A stretch of 64,000 bases of DNA from Thermodesulfobacteriota bacterium (GTDB lineage: Bacteria; Desulfobacterota; BSN033; UBA1163): NCBI GenBank assembly GCA_026415035.1, contig JAOAHX010000006.1, positions 1 through 64,000 on the forward strand, given 5' to 3'. The translations under genes were made by a program, and so were the position numbers. Positions 16,127 through 23,474 of the stretch are shown here, in pieces (position 1 is the stretch's first letter; each line of letters opens with the position of its first letter). The notes below the pieces were generated by a model. That model did no database searches. It saw only the letters and a program-made list of their open reading frames with translations, and had not been told where the DNA came from.

Positions 16127-18622
16127 TCATTCGATCTTCACGATCCGGGATCGGGCAAGGGCCTCCCCTTTTACATCCAAGAGGGCTTCGAGGGCTTCCG
16201 CGGGCTTGGCCATTCTCCCCCCATGGCTCCGGAGGACCAGCTCGATGACGATGCCCTCCTCCCGTTTCTCCGTTCCGGGGTTCTCCTTCACCTCTACCCG
16301 TTCGATCATGGGCAAAAGATCGATCCTCCGCTCCCTTTCCTTTCTCTCCTGAAGGATGAGGAGTTCCTGTTTCTGCAAGGCCCTGCTCAGCCTCGATCGG
16401 GCCTCTTCGGCCGTCAGGAGAGAATTCAGGGTGATTTCGTAGACGGTTCGTTGGGGCCCGAGGGAAGCAGGAGGGGTCGGGAAGAGGACCTCCCTGGCCT
16501 CAAGGATTTCGATGCCCTCGGGAAGGTGGGGGTTGAGCCTTTCCATCAACTCCTTGGCCGCGATCCTTCCCTCCAGCTCGATCTCCACCCATTCTCTCAG
16601 GCTCTCGACGCCTACTGGAAGGGCTTTTTCGAAGACGATCCTGGGCATCGGATGGTATCCCTCGGAAAAGCAGAGGGCGAGGCCGGCCCGTCTGGCAGAC
16701 CGGTAAAAGAGGGTGGCCAGTTCCAGATGGCTGATGAAACGGCTCTCCCCCTTTTTCGTAAAGGCCAAGCGGAATTTCGTCCGAAGCCCCTTCCTTCGGA
16801 TCTCCCTCCGTCCCTCCCTTTTCAAAGGTTCGATGGGAAGGGAGGGTGCCTCCCGGAGGAGGATCTCCTTTCCGTCACAGAGGCCACAGCGGTGGCAGGG
16901 CTTCCCCTGGCAGGGAGGGCTTACCTCTTCCCGCAACGCCCTCTGATACTCCGTCCAGAGGAATTCCATCGGGATCCCCGTATCGATGAAGGACCATGGT
17001 AGCGTTTCTTCCCTTTCTTTTTTTCGGGTGTAGGCGGTCATCTCGATCCCGGCCTTCTCAAAGGCCTTCTCCCAGAGGTCGAACCTGAACTGATCGCTCC
17101 AGCCATCGAAACGGCATCCCAACCGGTGGGCCTCGACCAGAACCTTGGAGAGTTTCCGGTCTCCCCTGGAGAAGACCCCTTCGAGGTGACTGAGCCTTGG
17201 GTCTTGCCATTTGAGACGGAGGTGTTTCTTCTTGAGGCTCTCCTTTAAATAACGGAGCTTCGCATGAATCTCTGGGAGGGGAAGGAGCGACTCCCACTGG
17301 AAGGGGGTATGGGGCTTGGGGACGAAGGTGGAGACGCTGACGCTGATCTGGGGAGAGACCTTCCTCCCTTCCCCCCGGCTGTAAATCCTTTGAGAAAGAT
17401 CGAGGATGGCTCGAAGGTCTTCCTCCCTCTCTGTGGGGAGGCCGATCATGAAGTAGAGTTTGAGGTTCTTCCATCCCAGGCCAAAGAGCTCTTCGATCCC
17501 GCGGAAAAGGACGGTTTCATCCAGCTCTTTATTGATCACCCTCCGGAGCCGTTCGGTGGCCGCCTCGGGGGCGATGGTGAAACCGGTCTTTCGAACCCGT
17601 TTGACTTCCTCTGCGAGGCGGCCGACGATGCTCTCGATTCTCAAGGATGGAAAGGAGAGGGCCACCCGCTCGGCCTCGAGCCGGTCCATCAGATTCGATA
17701 GGAGAGAGGGCATCAAGGAGTAGTCTCCTGCGCTGAGGGAAAGGAGGGAGACCTCTTCATAACCCGTCCCTTTCAAGCCAGCCCGAAGGAGCTTCAGAAT
17801 CTCCTGCGGGTCCCTCTCCCGATAAGGGCGATAGATGAAGCCCGCCTCACAGAATCGACATCCCCGTTTGCACCCCCGGGCGATCTCCACGCAGAGCCTG
17901 TCATGAACCACCCGCATATAGGGGACGATGGGAGAGGTGGGAAAGGGAGCGAGGTTGAGGTCGGGGACGATCCGTTTTTGGACCTTTTCCTCTCCGGAGA
18001 GGCTCGGCACATAAACCCCTTTGACCTTCGAGAGGGCCTTCAGAAGGTCCTCCTTTTTCCCCCCCGCCTCTTTCCATGTCAGAACGAGATCGCAGATCTC
18101 GAGGCTCACCTCTTCGCCGTCACCGATGACGACGGCATCGAGAAAGTCGGCCACGGGCTCGGGATTGAAGACCGTCGGTCCTCCGGCGATGACGAGGGGG
18201 AAACGCTCATCCCGATCCTTTGAATAGAAGGGGATGCCCGAGAGGTCGAGGATGTTGAGGAGGTTGGTGAAGCAGAGCTCATATTGGAGGGAGAACCCCA
18301 GGATGTCGAATTGGCGGAGAGGGAGGGAAGACTCCAAGGAGGTCAAGGGCGCCTCCTTCTGCCTCAGGATTCGTTCCATGTCGGTCCAGGGGGCGAAGAC
18401 CCTTTCGCAGGCGATCTCTTTTCTCGTGTTGAGGACGTGATAGAGAATCTGGAGGCCGAGGTGGGACATGCCCACTTCATAGACATCGGGGAAGGCGAGG
18501 CAGAACCTCAATTTCACTTCGGAGGGGTCTTTTTGGATGGCGTTGATCTCCCGGCCGAGATATCGGACCGGCTTCGAGACGAGAGGCAGAAACGTTTTCA
18601 CCGGTATCCATCCCAAATGCAA
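16127..18622 (-). CDS. Radical SAM protein with C-terminal DUF2344 domain (TIGR03960/TIGR03936 type)
   Basis: An 831-residue fusion. The first ~230 residues resemble a B12-binding-like domain, then a radical SAM core with C251, C255 and C258 in CKRGCRFC (CxxxCxxC), and finally a DUF2344 domain from about residue 630 (FRLAFTKKGESRFISHLE). A four-Cys motif before it (GKPCHRCGLCDG) may bind metal. This fusion is known next to rng in many Deltaproteobacteria and Firmicutes; its reaction is unproven, with RNA modification the usual guess. It is driven by a strong promoter at 18698-18670. Translation may instead begin at an in-frame GTG seven codons in. Confidence 0.9.
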   Translation of the reverse strand: MHLGWIPVKTFLPLVSKPVRYLGREINAIQKDPSEVKLRFCLAFPDVYEVGMSHLGLQILYHVLNTRKEIACERVFAPWTDMERILRQKEAPLTSLESSLPLRQFDILGFSLQYELCFTNLLNILDLSGIPFYSKDRDERFPLVIAGGPTVFNPEPVADFLDAVVIGDGEEVSLEICDLVLTWKEAGGKKEDLLKALSKVKGVYVPSLSGEEKVQKRIVPDLNLAPFPTSPIVPYMRVVHDRLCVEIARGCKRGCRFCEAGFIYRPYRERDPQEILKLLRAGLKGTGYEEVSLLSLSAGDYSLMPSLLSNLMDRLEAERVALSFPSLRIESIVGRLAEEVKRVRKTGFTIAPEAATERLRRVINKELDETVLFRGIEELFGLGWKNLKLYFMIGLPTEREEDLRAILDLSQRIYSRGEGRKVSPQISVSVSTFVPKPHTPFQWESLLPLPEIHAKLRYLKESLKKKHLRLKWQDPRLSHLEGVFSRGDRKLSKVLVEAHRLGCRFDGWSDQFRFDLWEKAFEKAGIEMTAYTRKKEREETLPWSFIDTGIPMEFLWTEYQRALREEVSPPCQGKPCHRCGLCDGKEILLREAPSLPIEPLKREGRREIRRKGLRTKFRLAFTKKGESRFISHLELATLFYRSARRAGLALCFSEGYHPMPRIVFEKALPVGVESLREWVEIELEGRIAAKELMERLNPHLPEGIEILEAREVLFPTPPASLGPQRTVYEITLNSLLTAEEARSRLSRALQKQELLILQERKERERRIDLLPMIERVEVKENPGTEKREEGIVIELVLRSHGGRMAKPAEALEALLDVKGEALARSRIVKIE

Positions 18623-18669
18623 CCTTGAGGCGGAAGAAGGCTTCCCCTTTGAATTTTGGGATCGTTTTT

Positions 18670-18698
18670 AAGATACGATATCTTGCCCCCCCTGTCAA
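18670..18698 (-). promoter_or_regulatory. Promoter with palindrome for the radical SAM-rng operon
   Basis: On the minus strand TTGACA (18698-18693), 17 bases including a run of G, TATCTT (18675-18670). The inverted repeat AAGATA-CGA-TATCTT (18670-18684) covers the -10 box and half the spacer, so it is a candidate operator as well. The -35 box overlaps the stop codon of the upstream DUF3047 gene. Confidence 0.55.
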
Positions 18699-19405
18699 TT
18701 TGGAGGAGGCCCCGTTGCCTCTTGGCGTTTGGGGGAGAGGGTTCTTCTTCTCAACCTCGGCTCTGCATAGAAGGCCGTGACCATTTCGTTGCTCTGGTCG
18801 GTATCGGTCTGAAGCCCGATCGCGAGGAGCGGGGGAGGTTCGGATCCAAAGGCGGTCTTAAAATCTTTTTGGATGTCTCGCTGATGATAAACCCATTGCC
18901 CGACCCTGGCTTCTCCTGATTCAACGACCATCACCTTGCGGTGCTTCTCTGCGGGGTGGTCGAAGAGGTGTCCTTTGGGGAGATGGGCGGCCCATATATA
19001 TTCGATCTTCAGACCCGAGGGTTCCCCGATTCCAAACCTTCTGAAAGGCCTCTCCCTTCCAAAGATGAGGATCACCCGGGCCGCGGCGTCGTGGCGGTCT
19101 TTCCTCGTTTCGATCGCAGAGCGGACGACATTGGAGACCTTCCAACCCCAGGACAGGAGGGGAAGGTGTCTTTCCTTCTCGCCAACCTCCTTGAAGAGGG
19201 AGGAACGACTTCCAACGCTTTCCGCCTTGATGATCCCTTTTTCTGCGGGGGCGTACCGTGTGGGAGGGACGCCAAAATACTTCACCTCCCACCAGCCTTT
19301 GACCGGAGAGGGAGGCTCTTTGAGCTCCTCCTCCGGCGCACCGAAGAAGGGGATCTGGGCCAAGGAGAGGAGGAGCCCCAGAAGGACCCACAGGCCTCGG
19401 ATCAT
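18695..19405 (-). CDS. DUF3047-family secreted or membrane-anchored protein
   Basis: A 236-residue protein with an N-terminal signal peptide or anchor (about residues 1-20) and the DUF3047 pattern: WWEVKYFG, SWGWKVSNVV, a DAAARVILIFG strand, an HRKVMVVESGEARVGQWV segment and a C-terminal TDTDQSNEMVTAFY segment. Function of the family is unknown. It is transcribed in the same direction as the radical SAM gene, 73 bases before it, and is divergent from the CAP-domain gene. Confidence 0.78.
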   Translation of the reverse strand: MIRGLWVLLGLLLSLAQIPFFGAPEEELKEPPSPVKGWWEVKYFGVPPTRYAPAEKGIIKAESVGSRSSLFKEVGEKERHLPLLSWGWKVSNVVRSAIETRKDRHDAAARVILIFGRERPFRRFGIGEPSGLKIEYIWAAHLPKGHLFDHPAEKHRKVMVVESGEARVGQWVYHQRDIQKDFKTAFGSEPPPLLAIGLQTDTDQSNEMVTAFYAEPRLRRRTLSPKRQEATGPPPN

Positions 19406-19446
19406 ATTCTTTATATACCATATAAGATCCCCATCGAAAAACCTTT

Positions 19447-19475
19447 TTGACAGCTCCTCTTTGGTCGTCTATAAT
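19447..19475 (+). promoter_or_regulatory. Consensus sigma70 promoter of the CAP-HAD-MltB operon
   Basis: TTGACA (19447-19452), exactly 17 bases, TATAAT (19470-19475): both hexamers match the consensus perfectly. The start would be near 19482. An AT-rich stretch at 19406-19425 facing the other way (TATATGGTATATAAAG on the minus strand) may be the weaker promoter of the DUF3047 gene. Confidence 0.75.
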
Positions 19476-19527
19476 TTTTTCATCCTTCTCGATCGAAGAA
19501 GGCGAGGCGAGAGGGCCCCTTCCGACG

Positions 19528-20193
19528 ATGAGAGAGCGGCTGGACGCCATGGTTATCGGTCTCTGTCTCCTTCTCCTCTGCCCCTTTATGGGTTACGCTG
19601 AGGAGGGCGTCACGAAAGGGATCTGTTTCAGAGCGCTTGAGGAAGATCTGTTCCGGGAACTCAATCGGGTTCGTTCGGCTCCCAAGACGTATGCCTTTCA
19701 CCTCAAAGAGATGAGGCCTTTTTATCATGGAAAGGAGCTCAGACGTCCAGGCCAAACGCCTCTTCTGACCCAAGAGGGGGTTAACGCGTTGATCGAAGCC
19801 ATTCATTTTATGGAACGGGCCTCCCCTGTGCCGACGTTAAGGTGGTCGACGGGCCTCTCCAGGGGGGCCAAAGATCATGTGGAGGAACAGGGAAGGACGG
19901 CAGCGGTGGGTCACGGGACCGCTGAAGGAAGCCGGCCCCATGAAAGGATCGCTCGTTACGGGGTCTGGCAGAAGAAGATGGGGGAGAATATCGCCTACGG
20001 GTGCCGTGGGGGGCAAGAGGCCATCGTGACCTTCCTCATCGACGACGGTGTTCCGGGCCGAACCCATCGAAGGATCCTCCTGGATCGAGATTTCCGTGCC
20101 GTGGGAATTGCCTGCGGCCCTCATCCGGTTTACGAAACGGTCTGCGTCCTGATCTTTGCGGCAGAATATCACGAAAAGGGGGACGAGCCCTAA
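19528..20193 (+). CDS. Secreted CAP/SCP-domain protein
   Basis: About 221 residues: signal peptide (LLLLCPFMGYA) then a CAP (cysteine-rich secretory/SCP-PR1) domain. CAP signatures are present: an N-terminal FRELNRVRSAP helix, a central SRGAKDHVEEQG with HGTAEG, the motif GENIAYG and the closing HRRILLDRDFRAVGIACG. The conserved His and Glu of the CAP cavity can be seen. Bacterial CAP proteins are exported and of mostly unknown function. The start may be 19528 or 19549 (second Met); neither has a strong SD site. First gene of an operon with a HAD hydrolase and a murein transglycosylase. Confidence 0.82.
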   Translation: MRERLDAMVIGLCLLLLCPFMGYAEEGVTKGICFRALEEDLFRELNRVRSAPKTYAFHLKEMRPFYHGKELRRPGQTPLLTQEGVNALIEAIHFMERASPVPTLRWSTGLSRGAKDHVEEQGRTAAVGHGTAEGSRPHERIARYGVWQKKMGENIAYGCRGGQEAIVTFLIDDGVPGRTHRRILLDRDFRAVGIACGPHPVYETVCVLIFAAEYHEKGDEP

Positions 20194-20251
20194 GGAGGTC
20201 TGCTCGGTTGAAAAGGGGAGGAGGGAAGGGTTACCCTTGGGGCAGGCGGTG

Positions 20252-20935
20252 ATGGGTGATCTGAAAATTTCGGGGGTCGAGGCCGTCCTCTTCGACTTCG
20301 AGGGGACGCTGGTGGACCATCAATGGAGACGAAAGGAGGCGGTCGAGGAGGTCCTGAAGGGCCTGCTTCAGCTCGGTCTTCCGGTGGAAGGGCTCCGAGG
20401 GAGGAAGTATGCCCTTCTGAAACACGAGGCCATCAATCTTGCAAGGGCTTTGGGTCGAAATCCCGATGAGGCAGGCCAGCTGGTCGATGCGGTCTTCGAC
20501 CGGTTTGACGAAGATGCGCTTCTGAGATGGAACCTCAGACCGATGGCCAAGGAGTTTCTCTCCCTCTTGAGGAGGCATCAGATCCGGACCGGCCTGGTGA
20601 CGAACTTGGGGTCCAAAGCCCTGAGGAAGGGCCTCCAGAAGCTGGCTCTCGATCCCCTCTTCGATACCTTGGTGAGCCGGGATGATGTTGACCACCCGAA
20701 ACCGAACGGGGAAGGGATTCGCCTCGCCCTCGGACGCCTCGAGGTCGAAAAGGAGAAGGCCTTTTACATCGGAGACAGCCTCGATGACCTCCAGGCCTCG
20801 AAGGAGGCCGGGGTGCGGGTGGTGATCATCGTGGGGGGTGAGAGCGCATCTTCGGAGATCCTTTCTCAAGGCCCCGACATGGTGATCGAGGATTATGGGG
20901 AGCTGATCGGCCTTTTCGAGAGGGAGAGACGTTGA
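20252..20935 (+). CDS. HAD-family hydrolase with an atypical DxE motif
   Basis: A 227-residue HAD protein of the phosphoglycolate phosphatase-like type with a helical cap. The nucleophile Asp15 is followed two residues later by Glu17 (FDFEGT) instead of the usual Asp that acts as acid/base. Motif II (VTNLG), the Lys of motif III (DDVDHPKPNGEGI) and motif IV (YIGDSLDDLQA) are present. Its stop codon overlaps the TTG start of the next gene (TTGA), so translation is likely coupled. Substrate unknown; the substitution may lower or alter phosphatase activity. Confidence 0.83.
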   Translation: MGDLKISGVEAVLFDFEGTLVDHQWRRKEAVEEVLKGLLQLGLPVEGLRGRKYALLKHEAINLARALGRNPDEAGQLVDAVFDRFDEDALLRWNLRPMAKEFLSLLRRHQIRTGLVTNLGSKALRKGLQKLALDPLFDTLVSRDDVDHPKPNGEGIRLALGRLEVEKEKAFYIGDSLDDLQASKEAGVRVVIIVGGESASSEILSQGPDMVIEDYGELIGLFERERR

Positions 20936-21807
20936 GACTTCTCTGCTTCATCCTTGTGCTCCTTTTAGCAGGGGGCGGGGCAATGCCGTCTGGACATGCC
21001 GAGGGCCTTCCCTCCCTCCCTCTCCATTACCGAGGCCTCGTGGAACGGCTGATCCAAGACGGCCTGGAGAAGGAATTTTTGATCCCCCTCTTTCTCGATC
21101 CCCGGGCCGAACCCATTCCGAACCGGCTGACCATCTCCCTGATGACCCGAGAGGTCCCGGAACTCTATTCCAAATTCCTGAGCTTCGAATCGATCCTCCT
21201 CGCCAAGAATTTTCTTCGGGAAAATCGCCGCGTACTCCTGGAGATGGAGAGGACCTTCGACGTGGAGAAGGAGATCGCTGTGGCCATCCTCCTGGTCGAG
21301 TCCAGGTTCGGGGAGAATATCGGACGACACCGGGTCATCCCCACGCTGGCCTCTCTGGCGATCCTCAACTCGGAGGAGAATCTCCTCCGAAACTTTTCGA
21401 TCCTATGGCCGGAGAACCCGGAGGTGCCCTTCAGCTGGATCGAACACCTTGCCAGCCGGAGGGCCAACTGGGCCTATAAGGAATTGAAACATTTCCTGCA
21501 GATCGTCCGTTCCGAGGAGCTGGATCCTCTCGAGGTATATGGGTCGATTGCCGGCGCCCTGGGCCTGCCCCAGTTCATCCCCTCCAGTTATCTCGCCTAC
21601 GCCGTCAAACGAAAGGGTTTTAAAGAGTGGTTGTATGACGTCGAATTGGCCATCTTCAGCATCGGCAATTTCCTGAAGTCTCACGGGTGGAGACGAGGGC
21701 TCTCGGAGGCCCAGCAGAGAAAGCTCCTCTGGCATTACAACCGCAGCGAGCCCTATGGGGAGACGATCGTCGAGATCGCCCGCAGGCTGAAGAAGGGACC
21801 CGATTAG
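20932..21807 (+). CDS. Lytic murein transglycosylase, MltB/SltB-like
   Basis: A 291-residue exported enzyme. It has a hydrophobic signal peptide (first ~22 residues), the catalytic Glu123 in VESRFGENIG and the downstream GALGLPQFIPSSYLAY motif that shapes the active site of MltB-type lytic transglycosylases. These cleave peptidoglycan between MurNAc and GlcNAc, forming 1,6-anhydro ends. The start is a TTG overlapping the stop of the HAD gene; no LxxC lipobox is seen, so it is likely secreted to the periplasm rather than a lipoprotein. Confidence 0.87.
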   Translation: MRLLCFILVLLLAGGGAMPSGHAEGLPSLPLHYRGLVERLIQDGLEKEFLIPLFLDPRAEPIPNRLTISLMTREVPELYSKFLSFESILLAKNFLRENRRVLLEMERTFDVEKEIAVAILLVESRFGENIGRHRVIPTLASLAILNSEENLLRNFSILWPENPEVPFSWIEHLASRRANWAYKELKHFLQIVRSEELDPLEVYGSIAGALGLPQFIPSSYLAYAVKRKGFKEWLYDVELAIFSIGNFLKSHGWRRGLSEAQQRKLLWHYNRSEPYGETIVEIARRLKKGPD

Positions 21808-21819
21808 GGTTAAGGCTTC

Positions 21820-23070
21820 ATGAAACCATCTCTCCTCATCATCGCCACCCTCGACACCAAAGGCCGGGAGGTGGCCTATGTGCGGGATTGTGTTCGGGAG
21901 AAGGGGATCGAGACCCTCCTGATGGATGTCGGGACGCTGGGCCCTCCCTTGGTTTCGCCAGATCTTTCCTGCGAAGAAGTCGTCCGAGCTGCGGGATATC
22001 TCCTCGAGGAGATCAGGGGCAGGAAGGATCGCTCCTTGGCGATCCGGGCGGTCCAGGAGGGTGGGGCCCTCCTGGCCAAACGCCTCTACGAGGAGGGAAA
22101 GGTGCAGGGTCTCTTCGGACTGGGAGGCGGGACAGGAACGGCCATCGTCACCCATATCATGCGGGCCCTGCCCTTCGGCCTTCCCAAGCTGGTTCTTTCA
22201 ACCGTGGTCTCACGGGATGTCCGAGAATATGTCGGAACGAAGGATATCGTCATGTTCCATTCCGTCGCCGACCTCCTCGGCATGAACGAATTTATGCGCC
22301 ACCTCCTAGGCCAGGCTGCCTATGCCATCCAGGGAATGATGGAGAGGGGAAGTGCCATCCCGAAAGGGAAACCGATGGTGGCCGTGACCGCTTATGGGAT
22401 CAACTCCCTCTGCGCTCTCCATGCCGAGCCCCTGCTCCAGGAGAGAGGGTATGAGATGATCGCCTTTCATGCCAATGGGTGCGGGGGGATGGCCATGGAG
22501 GAACTCATCGCCCAGGGCCTGATCCAGGGGGTCCTCGATTTCACCCTTCACGAGATCGCGGACGAGATGTTCGGAGGATATTGCCGGGGGATCGGACCGG
22601 ATCGGCTCGAGACCGCGGGCCGGCTGGGCATCCCACAGGTGGTCGTCCCAGGAGGCCTGGACAACGCCGTCTTCAGCCCTTTCTATCCGATGCCGGAGCG
22701 CTTGAAGGGAAGGAAGATCCATCCCCACGATATCCGTTTTTGTGTCCGTTTGGGTCCGGAAGAGATGGTCGAGTTCGCCAGGGTCATCGGAGGAAAATTG
22801 AAGAGGGCAAAAGGTCCGACCTATGTCTTGATTCCGAAGAAGGGCTGGTCCGAGGCGGACAAACCCGGCATGGAGCTTTTCGATCCGGAGACCGACCGGG
22901 TCTTTGTCGAGAAGCTGAGGGAGATCGTCGGCTCCTCCATCCCCATCGAAGAGATGGAGGCCCACATCAGTGACCCCGCCTTTGCCCAGCGGGCCGTCGA
23001 ACTTCTGGACGGGATGATCCGGGGGCCCCGAGGCTTTGAACTCCTTGGAAAGGAGATCGACGGCCAATAG
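21820..23070 (+). CDS. UPF0261 / Tm-1-like ATP-binding domain protein
   Basis: A 416-residue protein starting IIATLDTKGREVAYVRD, the hallmark of the UPF0261/Tm-1-like family. Further signatures are GLGGGTGTAIVTHIM, the long segment with NGCGGMAMEELI, and a C-terminal DIRFCVRLGPEEM. The family has a two-domain fold, and the plant Tm-1 protein blocks a viral replicase; the bacterial role is unknown. It lies 12 bases after the transglycosylase gene, ending the rightward operon. The terminator-like hairpin at 23096-23121 follows. Confidence 0.88.
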   Translation: MKPSLLIIATLDTKGREVAYVRDCVREKGIETLLMDVGTLGPPLVSPDLSCEEVVRAAGYLLEEIRGRKDRSLAIRAVQEGGALLAKRLYEEGKVQGLFGLGGGTGTAIVTHIMRALPFGLPKLVLSTVVSRDVREYVGTKDIVMFHSVADLLGMNEFMRHLLGQAAYAIQGMMERGSAIPKGKPMVAVTAYGINSLCALHAEPLLQERGYEMIAFHANGCGGMAMEELIAQGLIQGVLDFTLHEIADEMFGGYCRGIGPDRLETAGRLGIPQVVVPGGLDNAVFSPFYPMPERLKGRKIHPHDIRFCVRLGPEEMVEFARVIGGKLKRAKGPTYVLIPKKGWSEADKPGMELFDPETDRVFVEKLREIVGSSIPIEEMEAHISDPAFAQRAVELLDGMIRGPRGFELLGKEIDGQ

Positions 23071-23095
23071 AAGGAACGTTTTTTTCTGTTAAAAA

Positions 23096-23121
23096 AAAGG
23101 CCCTTTTTTTCAAGGGCCTTT
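23096..23121 (-). terminator. Intrinsic terminator, best in the leftward direction
   Basis: Ten-base arms AAAGGCCCTT and AAGGGCCTTT with a 6-base loop. On the minus strand the hairpin is followed by eight T, the classic terminator form; on the plus strand the T-tract is only three bases. It would end the transcript of the small peptide gene and may also act on the UPF0261 operon. Confidence 0.7.
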
Positions 23122-23168
23122 GCCTTCCCCCCGAGGGGGTCCCGATTCATCGAAGGCTCAGCGGTTTC

Positions 23169-23186
23169 GAAGACCTTCGGGTCTTC
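23169..23186 (+). repeat. UUCG tetraloop hairpin, similar to one at 53559-53571
   Basis: GAAGACC-TTCG-GGTCTTC: a perfect 7-bp stem with a c(UUCG)g loop on the plus strand. A related element, GACC-TTCG-GGGTC preceded by TTTCGA, occurs in the long intergenic stretch near 53553-53581. They may be copies of a small dispersed palindromic element. Confidence 0.45.
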
Positions 23187-23279
23187 CTGAGGCAGGATTT
23201 CAAACCCTCCCGTTTCGTCCTCTATGGGCGAAGGGCTTGAGGGCTTCCTCCCTTCTTGGGAGGCCGCCCGCAAACGAGC

Positions 23280-23342
23280 TTAGCAGGAAGCCTTGCATTT
23301 GCAGGTCGTGGACGCTTTCTTGGGGATCTTCTTGATGGTCAT
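23280..23342 (-). CDS. 20-residue Cys-rich mini-peptide (unrecognised)
   Basis: ATG at 23342-23340, TAA at 23282-23280. The 20-residue product starts MTIKKIPKKA and ends TTCKCKASC: a basic first half, then three Cys spaced CxCxxxC at the C-terminus. It has an excellent SD (AAAGGAGGTGAGG, six to ten bases upstream), a promoter (23397-23369) and a terminator (23121-23096), so it looks like a complete transcription unit of about 270 bases. It could be a ribosomally made, modified or metal-binding peptide, or a leader peptide for the structured RNA downstream. No maturation enzyme lies beside it. I do not recognise the family. Confidence 0.5.
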   Translation of the reverse strand: MTIKKIPKKASTTCKCKASC

Positions 23343-23368
23343 CTTCCTCACCTCCTTTCTATGAATTA

Positions 23369-23397
23369 AGGGTAGCACAACTCCCGTTCTAAGGCAA
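23369..23397 (-). promoter_or_regulatory. Promoter of the mini-peptide gene
   Basis: On the minus strand TTGCCT (23397-23392), 17 bases, TACCCT (23374-23369). Each box keeps the most important positions (TTG and TA...T). The start would be near 23362, about 20 bases before the ATG with the SD in between. Confidence 0.4.
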
Positions 23398-23413
23398 ATG
23401 TTATTGTTTTTCC

Positions 23414-23442
23414 TTGACATCTCTTCTTCGATTTGTTAATTT
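23414..23442 (+). promoter_or_regulatory. Promoter of the deoxyhypusine-synthase-like gene
   Basis: TTGACA (23414-23419), 17 bases, TAATTT (23437-23442). The start would be close to 23449, about 26 bases before the ATG at 23475. It is back to back with the mini-peptide promoter. Confidence 0.5.
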
Positions 23443-23474
23443 CCGCAACGATCCTATCTCGAAGGGACGCGACG

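Larger units (their letters stand above)
23071..23474. other. Non-coding stretch holding a mini-gene, hairpins and divergent promoters
   Basis: About 400 bases between the UPF0261 and deoxyhypusine-synthase-like genes. It contains a terminator hairpin (23096-23121), a UUCG-loop hairpin (23169-23186), a CCTCCC/GGGAGG hairpin (23247-23263), a 20-codon leftward peptide gene with its own SD and promoter, and the rightward promoter at 23414-23442. No other credible gene is seen. Confidence 0.7.

Noticed and set aside
23120-23335. Plus-strand 71-codon frame over the mini-peptide region
   Set aside because: No SD, no domain, and it runs through three hairpins; the opposite strand has the better gene signals.
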